The position numbers and the translations under genes are program-made. The notes under the pieces were generated by a model. That model was not told the origin of the DNA. It ran no database searches and saw only the letters and a list, made by a program, of their open reading frames with translations. DNA of 33,024 nucleotides, from NCBI GenBank assembly GCA_002686055.1, contig NYZU01000012.1, forward strand, positions 2,459 to 35,482, in the 5' to 3' direction. Below, piece by piece: positions 1-9,073 of this stretch. Numbering within the stretch: the stretch's first letter is position 1; every line of letters starts with the position of its first letter. The stretch is from Oceanospirillaceae bacterium. Its GTDB lineage: Bacteria; Pseudomonadota; Gammaproteobacteria; Pseudomonadales; Balneatricaceae.

Positions 1-809
<809 letters not shown>

Positions 810-824
810 TCAATAAATTCCAGA

Positions 825-2033
825 TTAGATTTCCAGCAGAATTCGCGCTGGATCTTCTAGCAATTCCTTAATCGTCACCAGGAATTGCACGGCTTCTTTA
901 CCATCAATCATACGATGATCATAGGACAGGGCTAGATACATCATGGGGCGGATCACTACTTCACCGTTTTCGGCGACTGGACGCTCCTGAATCTTATGCA
1001 TGCCCATAATGGCCGTTTGCGGTTGATTCAATATAGGGGTAGACATCAAGGATCCAAATACCCCACCGTTGGTAATAGTAAAGGTACCACCTTGCATATG
1101 TTCCATAGTGAGCTTACCGTCACGGCCTAACTTGGCCAATTCCGCAATACCACGCTCAACATCCGCCAAGCTCATACCATCGGTATCACGTAAAACTGGT
1201 ACTACCAAACCCCGTTCAGTAGAAACCGCAACCGAAATATCCTGATAGCCATGATAAACAATATCATTACCATCTAGAGACGCGTTCACTGCTGGGAAAC
1301 GCTTAAGGGCTTCTGTAGCCGCTTTTACAAAAAACGACATAAAGCCCAGCTTGGTGCCATTATGTGTCTTTAGGAACTGGTCTTTATATTGACTACGTAA
1401 AGCCATAACCGGTGCCATATTAACTTCATTATAAGTAGTCAACATGGCTGTTTCATTAGTTGCAGCAACTAAACGCTTAGCAATAGTTGAGCGCAAACGG
1501 GTCATGGGTACACGTCTTTCGTGACGCTCACCAGGAGCCACTGCAGGTGCTTCAACGGCTGTACTAACAGGTGCTGTTGCAGGCACAGGCTCTGCTGCTG
1601 GAGCACTTTGCAGATGATTTAACACATCTTCCTTAAGTATACGCCCACCTTTACCAGTGCCGGTAATTTGACTGGCTGAAAGGTTGTTTTCATCCAATAA
1701 CTTGCGTACCGCTGGACCACTAACATCACCAGCATCAGTGGCTGTCTCAACCACAGTCTCAGCAGTTGTTTCAGCAGCAGCTGCTGTTGACACTTGACCA
1801 GCTTCAAAAGTAGCAATCACTTCATCGCTTAGGACAGTATCACCCTCACCTTTGATAATTTTGGCAACGATACCATCGGCAGGTGCCACAACTTCCATCA
1901 CCACCTTATCGGTTTCGATGTCGACAATTAGCTCGTCGCGTGAACAGGCTTCGCCGGGTTGCTTGTGCCAAGTAGCGACGGTACCGTCAGCTACAGATTC
2001 AGGAAAGGATGGTGCTTTAATTTCCATAGACAT
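825..2033 (-). CDS. sucB: Dihydrolipoyl succinyltransferase (E2 of 2-oxoglutarate dehydrogenase)
   Basis: Core E2 enzyme of the 2-oxoglutarate dehydrogenase complex; it transfers the succinyl group from lipoyl-lysine to CoA. The 402-aa protein has one N-terminal lipoyl domain (residues about 2-78) with the lipoylated lysine at K43 in ETDKVVME. An Ala/Thr/Val-rich linker follows, then a peripheral subunit-binding domain (about 104-142) and a second Ala/Pro-rich linker. The C-terminal catalytic acyltransferase domain carries the active-site motif HRMIDG (H373, D377). Length matches E. coli SucB (405 aa). It starts 51 bp after sucA and precedes lpd. An alternative start two codons in (M3) is possible. 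Cytoplasmic. Confidence 0.97.
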   Translation of the reverse strand: MSMEIKAPSFPESVADGTVATWHKQPGEACSRDELIVDIETDKVVMEVVAPADGIVAKIIKGEGDTVLSDEVIATFEAGQVSTAAAAETTAETVVETATDAGDVSGPAVRKLLDENNLSASQITGTGKGGRILKEDVLNHLQSAPAAEPVPATAPVSTAVEAPAVAPGERHERRVPMTRLRSTIAKRLVAATNETAMLTTYNEVNMAPVMALRSQYKDQFLKTHNGTKLGFMSFFVKAATEALKRFPAVNASLDGNDIVYHGYQDISVAVSTERGLVVPVLRDTDGMSLADVERGIAELAKLGRDGKLTMEHMQGGTFTITNGGVFGSLMSTPILNQPQTAIMGMHKIQERPVAENGEVVIRPMMYLALSYDHRMIDGKEAVQFLVTIKELLEDPARILLEI

Positions 2034-2084
2034 AACTTTCTCTTTTGCAATATTGCTCGTTATGGGTTGATCAAACCAAATTCA

Positions 2085-4934
2085 TTAATTTGTTAGGGGT
2101 TCTAGGCCTAAAGCCTGAGCCACTAGCAAACGTTGTTCTTCAAGGTGAACAGATATATAACCAGATGCCGGTGCGGCTGATGCCGGCCGGGAAGCAACAC
2201 CCATCTCTAGGGTGGCGTTCTGGGATTGGATCACCTTACGCATATGATGCTGACTGCAATACCAAGCACCCTGATTGAGAGGCTCTTCTTGGCACCATAC
2301 CACTGCTTCCAGTTGCTTATAGGTAGCTAAAACAGCTGCCAGATCATCCTCTGGGAATGGGTATAGTTGTTCAATACGAATAATCGCCACATCATTAAGT
2401 TGTTCTTCCTGCTGTTTTTCCAGCAAATCGTAGTAAACCTTACCACTAGCTAACACCACTCGCTTAATAGCATCTTTATCGGTGCAACTATCATCAATAA
2501 CTGTCTGGAATTGTCCTTCAGCTAGCTCGTTAATGTCAGATACAGCTAACTTATGACGCAATAAACTCTTGGGCGACATCACAATAAGTGGCTTACGCAT
2601 TGGGCGAATGGCCTGACGGCGCAGCATATGGAATACCTGTGCCGGGGTTGATGGCACACAAACCTGAATATTGTGTTCTGCACATAATTGTAAGAAGCGT
2701 TCCAGGCGGGCTGAGGAGTGTTCAGGGCCCTGACCTTCGTAGCCATGTGGCAATAACATGGTTAGACCACACATACGTGCCCATTTGTGTTCACCACTAG
2801 TGATAAACTGGTCAATAACCACTTGCGCGCCATTAGCAAAGTCACCAAATTGGGCTTCCCAAATAACCAGACCCTTTGGTGCAGTCGCTGCATAACCATA
2901 TTCAAAAGCCAATACGGCTTCTTCCGATAGGTAGGAATCAAAAATGGTAAATTCAGGCTGCTCAGCAGAAAGGTTCTTCAGAGGCACATAAGCGCCTTTG
3001 CCCTTTTGATCATGGAGCACAGCATGGCGATGGGAGAAGGTGCCACGGCCAATATCTTGACCGGTTAAGCGGATGGGGTAACCTTCTTCTAACAAAGTAG
3101 CATAAGCCATAATCTCTGCGAAGCCCCAATTGCATTGGGTGGCACCAGTAGCCATCTTCACACGATCATCAAGAATTTTCTTTACTTGACGCTGAATCAC
3201 ATGACCTTCGGGTATAGTGGCAAGCCGCTGCCCTAAATCACGAATAACACCTACATCCACTGAGGTATCAGCAGCCGTAGTCCAATGATGATTTAGATAT
3301 GGCTTCCAATCTACGAAAGTACTGGTGTCTGGTTGAGTAACCAAAGATTTAGCAACGTGTCGGCCATTATCAAGGGCGTCACGATAATCATTTTGAAACG
3401 CTTTAGCTTCATTTTGCTGCAAAACTCCCTGCTTAATCAAACGCTGGGAATAAAGTTCTGGTACTGATTTTTGGGCTTTAATTGCCGCATACATTAATGG
3501 TTGTGTACCAGAAGGCTCATCGGCTTCATTGTGGCCGCGACGTCGGTAACATACCAAATCAATAACCACATCACGATGATATTCATTGCGATAATCAAGG
3601 GCCAGTTCAGAAACAAAGGCCACGGCATCAGGATCATCACCATTGACATGAAAAATAGGGGCATCAATAAATTTAGCAACGTCGGTACAATATTCCGTTG
3701 AGCGTGCATCGTCTCTGCGACTAGTGGTAAAACCAACTTGGTTATTAACCACAATATGCACCGTACCACCAGTCTTATAAGCTCGGGTCTGAGACATTTG
3801 GAAGGTCTCCATGACCACACCTTGCCCAGCAAATGCAGCATCACCGTGGATACAAATCGGCAATACTGTATCACCTTTAGCATCACCACGACGGTCTTGA
3901 CGGGCCCGCACTGAACCTTCTACCACCGGGTTGGCAATTTCTAAATGTGATGGGTTAAACGCCAACGCCATATGCACTTCCCCACCTGGGGTATTAACGT
4001 TGGTAGAAAAACCTTGGTGATACTTCACATCACCCGATGTATTTAGGGGACGTTTGCCTTCAAATTCATCAAACAAGTCAGCTGGGTTTTTACCAAAGAT
4101 ATTTACCAGCACATTGAGGCGGCCTCGGTGGGCCATACCAATAACAATCTCTTTGGTATTTTGACTGCCAGCCCGTTGGATCATGGTATCCAACATGGGA
4201 ATCATGCTTTCCGCACCTTCTAGACCAAAGCGCTTGGCACCGGCAAAGCGAGAGCCAAGATATTTTTCCAAGCCCTCAGCAGCTACTAAGCGCTCTAGAA
4301 TGTGCTTACGCTTTTCTGGCGAATGCAAGGGATGGCTGCGCACCGACTCCATACGCTGACGGATCCACATTTTTTGATCGGTATCAACAATATGATTGTA
4401 TTCCACAGCCACAGTTGAGCAATAGGTCTGCTCAAGTGCTTCAATTAGCTCACCTAAAGGCATTTCCTCTTTGCCGAGGAAAGAAGCACCCACTTGAAAA
4501 ACAGTATCAAGATCGGCCTTAGATAATTCATGAAAAGCCAGTTCTAAAGCCGGTACGGGTGGTTTACGCTTATGGGCAAGATTTAACGGATCTAAGTCCG
4601 CTACTTGGTGACCATGTAAACGATAGGAGTTAATCAAGCGCATCACGCGCACTTGCTTGCGCTCGTGCTCACTACTTACTGACTTAGTAGGTAGTGGCAA
4701 AGATTTACGTTGATTTTTAGCATGTAACAGAAAGTGGTCACGGATAGGAGCAAGGGGCACATCACCACCAATTGCCTCAGGTACACGAGGCAACTTGTCG
4801 AACTCCTGACGCCAGTTTTCTGGCACTGCATTAGGATCAATAAGATAAGTTTCGTAAAGCTGCTCTATATAAGCAAAATTACCACCGGAGAAATGCGACT
4901 CTCTAAGTTGCAGATCCATTAGGCTATCGGACAT
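2085..4934 (-). CDS. sucA: 2-oxoglutarate dehydrogenase E1 component
   Basis: Thiamine-diphosphate enzyme that decarboxylates 2-oxoglutarate and reductively succinylates the lipoyl group of SucB. The E1o hallmarks are present: an N-terminal helix that binds the complex core (ends near PENWRQEF), GMAHRGRLNVL, the TPP/Mg site around GDAAFAGQGVVMET and NNQVGFTTS, RGHNEADEP, and GQDIGRGTFSHRHAVLHDQ. I chose the ATG at 4932-4934 (MSDSLMD), giving 949 aa against 933 in E. coli. It has a purine-rich GGAAAA sequence upstream, whereas extending the frame upstream would need a TTG start. First gene of a sucA-sucB-lpd transcript that appears to have its own promoter, because terminators separate it from sdhB. 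Confidence 0.97.
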   Translation of the reverse strand: MSDSLMDLQLRESHFSGGNFAYIEQLYETYLIDPNAVPENWRQEFDKLPRVPEAIGGDVPLAPIRDHFLLHAKNQRKSLPLPTKSVSSEHERKQVRVMRLINSYRLHGHQVADLDPLNLAHKRKPPVPALELAFHELSKADLDTVFQVGASFLGKEEMPLGELIEALEQTYCSTVAVEYNHIVDTDQKMWIRQRMESVRSHPLHSPEKRKHILERLVAAEGLEKYLGSRFAGAKRFGLEGAESMIPMLDTMIQRAGSQNTKEIVIGMAHRGRLNVLVNIFGKNPADLFDEFEGKRPLNTSGDVKYHQGFSTNVNTPGGEVHMALAFNPSHLEIANPVVEGSVRARQDRRGDAKGDTVLPICIHGDAAFAGQGVVMETFQMSQTRAYKTGGTVHIVVNNQVGFTTSRRDDARSTEYCTDVAKFIDAPIFHVNGDDPDAVAFVSELALDYRNEYHRDVVIDLVCYRRRGHNEADEPSGTQPLMYAAIKAQKSVPELYSQRLIKQGVLQQNEAKAFQNDYRDALDNGRHVAKSLVTQPDTSTFVDWKPYLNHHWTTAADTSVDVGVIRDLGQRLATIPEGHVIQRQVKKILDDRVKMATGATQCNWGFAEIMAYATLLEEGYPIRLTGQDIGRGTFSHRHAVLHDQKGKGAYVPLKNLSAEQPEFTIFDSYLSEEAVLAFEYGYAATAPKGLVIWEAQFGDFANGAQVVIDQFITSGEHKWARMCGLTMLLPHGYEGQGPEHSSARLERFLQLCAEHNIQVCVPSTPAQVFHMLRRQAIRPMRKPLIVMSPKSLLRHKLAVSDINELAEGQFQTVIDDSCTDKDAIKRVVLASGKVYYDLLEKQQEEQLNDVAIIRIEQLYPFPEDDLAAVLATYKQLEAVVWCQEEPLNQGAWYCSQHHMRKVIQSQNATLEMGVASRPASAAPASGYISVHLEEQRLLVAQALGLEPLTN

Positions 4935-5083
4935 TCGACGTTTTCCAGACTTGTAAATTAACAACTTTCACTGCATTTTTTCCTGCTTTTGGCAGAAATA
5001 ATGACAGCGTTCCTCTCAAGGCAATCTCTATATAACCTGTATGGCTATTATTATGCCTTTTTGTTATTAAAATATGTGTGCTT

Positions 5084-5136
5084 ATTATACCCTTTAGCGA
5101 CAGCATATACTAGACACCTATGCCTAAGTGAGACAA
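5084..5136 (-). promoter_or_regulatory. Candidate sucA promoter region
   Basis: On the minus strand upstream of sucA there is TTGTCT (5131-5136), an 18-nt spacer and TAGTAT (5107-5112). A perfect TATAAT lies at 5084-5089 but has no convincing -35. Either could start the sucA transcript, leaving a leader of about 145-170 nt. The need for a local promoter follows from the two hairpin terminators just upstream. The exact hexamers are a guess. Confidence 0.4.
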
Positions 5137-5172
5137 GGTATACAGACTTTTTTTCCAGCTAAATAGAGGGTC

Positions 5173-5202
5173 AAATAAAAGCCCTAATGAGGGCTTTTAT
5201 TT
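5173..5202 (-). terminator. Rho-independent terminator-like hairpin 2 (sdhB-sucA gap)
   Basis: Perfect 13-bp inverted repeat (AAATAAAAGCCCT / AGGGCTTTTATTT) with a 4-nt loop. The A/T ends supply the U-run in either direction, so it should work as a bidirectional terminator. It is the second such structure after sdhB and probably insulates sucA from read-through. Confidence 0.75.
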
Positions 5203-5203
5203 A

Positions 5204-5251
5204 GCACTATATTAGTGCCACCTAAACTTAGCAAAAGCACTATTTTAGTGC
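5204..5251. repeat. Tandem pair of 15-bp palindromes
   Basis: GCACTA-TAT-TAGTGC (5204-5218) and GCACTA-TTT-TAGTGC (5237-5251) are perfect 6-bp inverted repeats around a 3-nt centre. Their centres are 33 bp apart, about three helical turns. They lie between the two terminators downstream of sdhB. They could be a cooperative operator pair, a protein-binding site or the remnant of a small repeat. Function unknown. Confidence 0.6.
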
Positions 5252-5252
5252 C

Positions 5253-5287
5253 AAAAAAAACCCCTGATATTTATTCAGGGGTTTTTT
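5253..5287 (-). terminator. Rho-independent terminator of sdhCDAB
   Basis: Just 3' of the sdhB stop, the minus-strand transcript reads A-run, CCCCTGA, a 7-nt AT loop, TCAGGGG, then eight U. This is a textbook intrinsic terminator with a 7-bp GC-rich stem extended by A/U pairs. It ends the sdh operon before sucA. Confidence 0.88.
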
Positions 5288-5292
5288 ATTTG

Positions 5293-5997
5293 TTAAGTAC
5301 CGCGACTTAATAACATATTGCGAATATGGCCAATGGCCTTAGTCGGGTTTAAACCTTTCGGGCAAACATTAACGCAGTTCATAATACCGTGACAACGGAA
5401 CACACTAAATGGATCGTCCAATTCAGCTAAACGCTCTTCGGTAGCCGTATCACGACTATCCGCTAAGAAACGATAGGCTTGCAATAAGCCAGAGGGCCCG
5501 ACGAACTTATCTGGATTCCACCAAAACGAAGGACAAGCAGTGGAACAACAAGCACACAAGATACACTCATATAAACCATCAAGCTTGGCCCGCTCTTCAG
5601 GGGACTGCAGTCGCTCAATAGCCGGCGCGGGCTTATCATTTTGCAAAAACGGCTTGATACGTTCGTAGTTTTGATAGAACTGATCCATATCAATAACCAG
5701 ATCACGAATCACAGGTAGAGCTGGAAGCGGGCGTAAAACTAACTTGCCATTTTTAACACAATCAGACAGCGGCGTTATACATGCTAGACCGTTGACACCG
5801 TTAATACTCATACCATCAGAGCCACAAACACCTTCGCGACATGAACGCCGGAAAGTTAAAGTGCTATCTTGCTCCTTGAGCAGAAACAAAACATCAAGAA
5901 CCATCAGATCCTTACCGCCAGTATCAACCTGGAAGTCCTGCATGTAAGGCTTTTGATCCTGCTCAGGATGGTAGCGATAAACACTCACATTTAACAT
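5293..5997 (-). CDS. sdhB: Succinate dehydrogenase iron-sulfur subunit
   Basis: Electron-transfer subunit of complex II, carrying electrons from the SdhA flavin to quinone through three Fe-S clusters. The 234-aa protein (238 in E. coli) shows the 2Fe-2S ligands CREGVCGSDG...C in the N-terminal ferredoxin domain. The C-terminal domain has the 4Fe-4S/3Fe-4S ligands CILCACCSTACP, CHGIMNCVNVCPKG. The start at 5997 (MLNVSVYRYHPE) is fixed by an AAGGAG ribosome-binding site; longer in-frame starts overlap the end of sdhA. It begins 10 bp after sdhA and is the last gene of sdhCDAB, followed at once by a strong terminator. Confidence 0.97.
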   Translation of the reverse strand: MLNVSVYRYHPEQDQKPYMQDFQVDTGGKDLMVLDVLFLLKEQDSTLTFRRSCREGVCGSDGMSINGVNGLACITPLSDCVKNGKLVLRPLPALPVIRDLVIDMDQFYQNYERIKPFLQNDKPAPAIERLQSPEERAKLDGLYECILCACCSTACPSFWWNPDKFVGPSGLLQAYRFLADSRDTATEERLAELDDPFSVFRCHGIMNCVNVCPKGLNPTKAIGHIRNMLLSRGT

Positions 5998-6007
5998 GAT
6001 GAACTCC

Positions 6008-7783
6008 TTAATATGTTCGTACTTTCGGTGGGAAAGCATCAAGGGTAGCTGGCTTGAAGTTTACGTCACGCTTACCTACCCGCTCATCTTGTGGGTAATA
6101 GATGGAATGTTTTAACCAATTCTCATCATCACGTTCAGTAAAGTCATTACGTGCATGGGCACCACGACTTTCTTTGCGTTCTTCTGCGGCAACGGCCGTT
6201 GCGAAGGCCACTTCAAACAAGTTTTGCAACTCCAACGCTTCAATACGATCAGTATTAAAGGCGCCACTTTTATCACGCAAGTGCAAATTATCTATCTTGG
6301 ATTTCAGATCACGCAATAGCTGCAAACCTTTTTGCATACTCTCACCTTCACGGAACACACCAAAGTACAACTGCATAATTTTTTGCAGCTCTTCCCGCAC
6401 GGCTGAAATACTCTCACCGCCTTCAGAACTATTTAGTTTATGCAAACGCGCCATGGCTTTATCCAAATTAGCTTGGGTAGCCGCCTTAGACTCAAAACCT
6501 TCACTCATGGATTTTTCTATCTGTAATCCACAAGCACGGCCAAACACCACTAAATCGAGGAGAGAGTTACCACCTAGGCGATTAGCCCCGTGTACAGAAA
6601 CACAAGCAACTTCACCACAAGCATATAAGCCCTCTACTACGCGACTCTCGGATTCTGATTCTGGATATAATACCTGACCACCAATATTAGTAGGCAAGCC
6701 ACCCATCATATAGTGACAAGTTGGTACTACGGGTATTGGCTCAACCACTGGATCAGCATGGGCAAAGGTACGCGACAATTCACAAATACCAGGTAATCGG
6801 CTCTCCAATACTTCCTCACCCAAATGATCGAGTTTTAGGAATACATGATCACCTTTTTCACCACAACCTCGACCTTCTAGAATCTCCATAACCATGGAAC
6901 GTGCAACAACGTCACGGCCAGCAAGATCCTTAGCGTTAGGTGCATAGCGTTCCATAAAACGCTCACCATCTTTATTGATTAGATAGCCACCTTCACCACG
7001 GCAACCCTCAGTAACCAAAGTCCCTGCCCCAGCTATACCAGTCGGATGGAACTGCCACATTTCCATATCTTGAGCTGGCAAGCCCATACGCAGAGCCATA
7101 CCAATACCATCACCGGTATTAATATGTGCGTTAGTAGTGGACTGGTAAATACGCCCAGCACCACCAGTAGCCAAAACGGTAGCTTTAGCTTCAATATAAA
7201 CAGTCTCGCCCGTTTCAATACAAATAGCGACGACACCAACCACGTCACCATCGTCATTCTCGACGAGATCAACGGCATACCATTCATTTAAAAAGGTAGT
7301 ACCACCTTTTAAATTACCTTGGTATAAGGCATGTAATAAGGCATGACCAGTTCGGTCCGCAGCAGCACAAGTACGAGCTGCTTGACCGCCCTCACCAAAT
7401 TCTTTTGACTGACCACCAAAAGGACGTTGATAAATACGCCCATTTTCAAACCGTGAAAAAGGCAATCCCATATGGTCAAGCTCAAACACAGCTTGCGGAC
7501 CGACAGAACACATATATTCAATGGCGTCTTGGTCACCAATATAATCAGAGCCTTTAACGGTGTCATACATATGCCAGCGCCAATCATCATTCGGATCATG
7601 ACTAGCAATAGCACAAGTAATACCCCCTTGCGCCGAAACCGTATGGGATCGCGTTGGGAATACTTTAGTAATACAAGCGGTCTTTAGACCAGATTCTGTT
7701 AGCTGCAGCGCGGCGCGCATACCAGCACCGCCACCACCAATAACGATGGCCTCAAAAGACATTTTACGTAATGTTTCAGACAT
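6008..7783 (-). CDS. sdhA: Succinate dehydrogenase flavoprotein subunit
   Basis: Catalytic subunit of complex II; oxidises succinate to fumarate using covalently bound FAD. The 591-aa protein (588 in E. coli) has the Rossmann motif [15 protein letters not shown] at about residues 13-27. The FAD-linking histidine is H47 in [10 protein letters not shown]. Active-site segments include [21 protein letters not shown] and [18 protein letters not shown]. The start at 7783 (MSETLRK) lies 2 bp after the sdhD stop, with a G-rich ribosome-binding sequence inside the end of sdhD. A second methionine at residue 8 is a possible alternative start. Confidence 0.97.
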   Translation of the reverse strand: MSETLRKMSFEAIVIGGGGAGMRAALQLTESGLKTACITKVFPTRSHTVSAQGGITCAIASHDPNDDWRWHMYDTVKGSDYIGDQDAIEYMCSVGPQAVFELDHMGLPFSRFENGRIYQRPFGGQSKEFGEGGQAARTCAAADRTGHALLHALYQGNLKGGTTFLNEWYAVDLVENDDGDVVGVVAICIETGETVYIEAKATVLATGGAGRIYQSTTNAHINTGDGIGMALRMGLPAQDMEMWQFHPTGIAGAGTLVTEGCRGEGGYLINKDGERFMERYAPNAKDLAGRDVVARSMVMEILEGRGCGEKGDHVFLKLDHLGEEVLESRLPGICELSRTFAHADPVVEPIPVVPTCHYMMGGLPTNIGGQVLYPESESESRVVEGLYACGEVACVSVHGANRLGGNSLLDLVVFGRACGLQIEKSMSEGFESKAATQANLDKAMARLHKLNSSEGGESISAVREELQKIMQLYFGVFREGESMQKGLQLLRDLKSKIDNLHLRDKSGAFNTDRIEALELQNLFEVAFATAVAAEERKESRGAHARNDFTERDDENWLKHSIYYPQDERVGKRDVNFKPATLDAFPPKVRTY

Positions 7784-7785
7784 GG

Positions 7786-8133
7786 CTATAGCCCCCACAA
7801 CAACTGAATACCCCAAACGGTATAAGCAAACATGGCTGCGCCAGTTAGTAATTGGAAAACGAAACGAATACCCATTGGCTTAATATAGTCCGTAGAAACA
7901 GACCACAAACCGATCCAAACATGGGCACCCAAAGACAAGAGTGCCATTAAACTGAAAATGCGCATGGCGGTTATATCAAATAAACCGCTCCATTGGGCAT
8001 AGGTCAGTTGAGGATTAGCTAATATATATGCCACTATAAATACTGTATAAAGGGTCAACACCACTGCACTTACACGCTGCATAAGCCAGTCGTAAAGACC
8101 ACTGCGACCAAAGCTAGTTACTGCCCTTACCAT
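7786..8133 (-). CDS. sdhD: Succinate dehydrogenase membrane anchor subunit
   Basis: Hydrophobic anchor of complex II; with SdhC it forms the quinone- and heme-b-binding membrane domain. Its 115 aa equal the E. coli SdhD length. The same pattern is visible: an N-terminal LGR/FGR-type segment, three transmembrane helices (about 20-40, 58-80 and 90-112), and the conserved [17 protein letters not shown] stretch with the tyrosine near the quinone site. It overlaps the end of sdhC by 7 bp and is followed 2 bp later by sdhA, so translation is probably coupled. Confidence 0.95.
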   Translation of the reverse strand: MVRAVTSFGRSGLYDWLMQRVSAVVLTLYTVFIVAYILANPQLTYAQWSGLFDITAMRIFSLMALLSLGAHVWIGLWSVSTDYIKPMGIRFVFQLLTGAAMFAYTVWGIQLLWGL

Positions 8134-8504
8134 ACCCAGTACCCCGCTAGAAATGCTGTGACTACTGTGGCAGCAATCACTACTTTGGCTGCCACATCAG
8201 CGCTAGCTAATTCTTCACCATAGCCAAAATCCTGTACCAAATGCTTTAAACCAGAAAACAAGTGGAAAGATAGAGAAACTAGTAAACCCCAAGCGATAAA
8301 CTTGGCTAGGAAATATTCCTGCATAATGGTTTCTGCAGTGGCAAAGCCCTCAGCACCACTCAAGGACATATCGAATAAAATAAACATAAAGATAAGACCA
8401 ACAAACAACATCACACCAGTGATACGGTGACTGATCGACACAATGGCCGGTAGAGGTTGCTTAATGGTCCTGAGATCTAGATTAACAGGTCTGTTCTTGC
8501 TCAC
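8127..8504 (-). CDS. sdhC: Succinate dehydrogenase cytochrome b556 subunit
   Basis: Membrane anchor and heme-b subunit of complex II. It begins with the family motif RPVNLDL and carries the quinone-site SISHR segment and three transmembrane helices. The axial heme histidine is in SFHLFSGLKH (H81 counting from this start), matching E. coli H84. Start choice: two GTG codons are in frame, at 8510 and 8504. I prefer 8504, because AGAAGGTGATC directly upstream matches the anti-SD complement with good spacing and gives MSKNRPVNLDL. The 8510 start would add two residues. First gene of sdhCDAB; its 7-bp overlap with sdhD suggests coupled translation. Confidence 0.95.
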   Translation of the reverse strand: MSKNRPVNLDLRTIKQPLPAIVSISHRITGVMLFVGLIFMFILFDMSLSGAEGFATAETIMQEYFLAKFIAWGLLVSLSFHLFSGLKHLVQDFGYGEELASADVAAKVVIAATVVTAFLAGYWVW

Positions 8505-8680
8505 GATCACCTTCTCTCAATACTGAAATAAACTCAGTGGCTAGGGATTCAATGGTTGCAATCAAAGTAACGAATGCTCCTATCATTAATAGGAATAGTC
8601 ACTCGAAAACCAAGCCTAAAACATATAGAAATTATTGCCAGCTCGACACTTTCTTAGCTAGAGGCGTCAAACTCGGCGCA

Positions 8681-8709
8681 ATTATAGTTACATTACTCAG
8701 AAAAGACAA
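8681..8709 (-). promoter_or_regulatory. sdhCDAB sigma70 promoter
   Basis: On the minus strand TTGTCT (8704-8709) is followed after exactly 17 nt by a perfect TATAAT (8681-8686). Predicted transcription start is near 8674, giving an sdhC leader of about 165 nt. The spacer and -35 lie inside a perfect inverted repeat (see separate entry), suggesting repression or roadblock control. Confidence 0.62.
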
Positions 8710-8715
8710 TGTAAC
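8687..8715. promoter_or_regulatory. Inverted repeat over the sdh promoter (candidate operator)
   Basis: Perfect 8-bp arms GTTACATT (8687-8694) and AATGTAAC (8708-8715) with a 13-bp spacer. Arm centres are 21 bp apart, two helical turns, typical of a dimeric regulator. It spans the -35 element and spacer of the sdhC promoter and abuts the -10. The regulator cannot be identified from sequence. Confidence 0.5.
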
Positions 8716-8968
8716 TCAAGGCCTTAGCAAAGGCTCTTATAATAAGCCTTTATTTATGTAATTTTTTGTAAAAACTCCATAAGACTCTGCATCTTGGGAA
8801 CAATAAAAGATAAAAACCAAAGAACCTGAATTGCGTTATAAATCGTGGTAATATTAGCTATTTACTGGCGGAATCATGCCGCGCCGCGGTTTAAGGTAGA
8901 ATAGCCTCCGCATTTGAGATGACATGCAATCTAGTAAGGTTTCACACCACTACGAATACTTGTACACG

Positions 8969-8996
8969 TTGACAATCACAATCTAGCCCTTATAGT
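8969..8996 (+). promoter_or_regulatory. gltA sigma70 promoter
   Basis: Consensus TTGACA (8969-8974), a 16-nt spacer and TATAGT (8991-8996). The expected start is near 9003, leaving a leader of about 70 nt before the gltA ATG. The -10 is flanked by a perfect 5-bp inverted repeat (GCCCT / AGGGC, 8986-9001), a possible repressor site. Confidence 0.72.
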
Positions 8997-9073
8997 AGGG
9001 CGTCCCAAGCAAAGCTGACTTTACTAGGCAACTAGGTGGCCTTGCTAACTTTGAAAAACCAAGGAGCCAATTA

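Larger units (their letters stand above)
8505..9073. other. Divergent sdhC/gltA control region (no gene)
   Basis: This 569-bp gap holds no convincing gene. Features seen are a minus-strand promoter for sdhC (8681-8709) overlaid by an inverted repeat (8687-8715), a compact AT/GC hairpin (AAAGGCT / AGCCTTT, 8729-8751), and a plus-strand gltA promoter (8969-8996). The sdhC leader between its promoter and start codon is about 165 nt, long enough for post-transcriptional control. I see no recognisable riboswitch in it. Confidence 0.6.

Noticed and set aside
4924-5106. A 60-codon minus-strand open frame upstream of and overlapping the sucA start
   Set aside because: No plausible ribosome-binding site or family resemblance; it covers the presumed sucA promoter and leader.
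5203-5252. CRISPR-like repeats
   Set aside because: Only two palindromic copies with an 18-bp gap between them; no array, leader or cas genes.
5966-6042. A longer sdhB start reaching back into sdhA
   Set aside because: The extension has no homology to SdhB, while the internal ATG at 5997 has an ideal AAGGAG site and gives the usual length.
8729-8751. Terminator in the sdhC/gltA gap
   Set aside because: AAAGGCT/AGCCTTT is a hairpin, but it lies between divergent promoters with no gene ending there and only a broken T-run follows. It may be structural or fortuitous.
8537-8761. A 74-codon plus-strand open frame in the sdhC/gltA gap
   Set aside because: It starts with GTG without a good ribosome-binding site, its composition is not protein-like, and it runs through the sdhC promoter and its inverted repeat.
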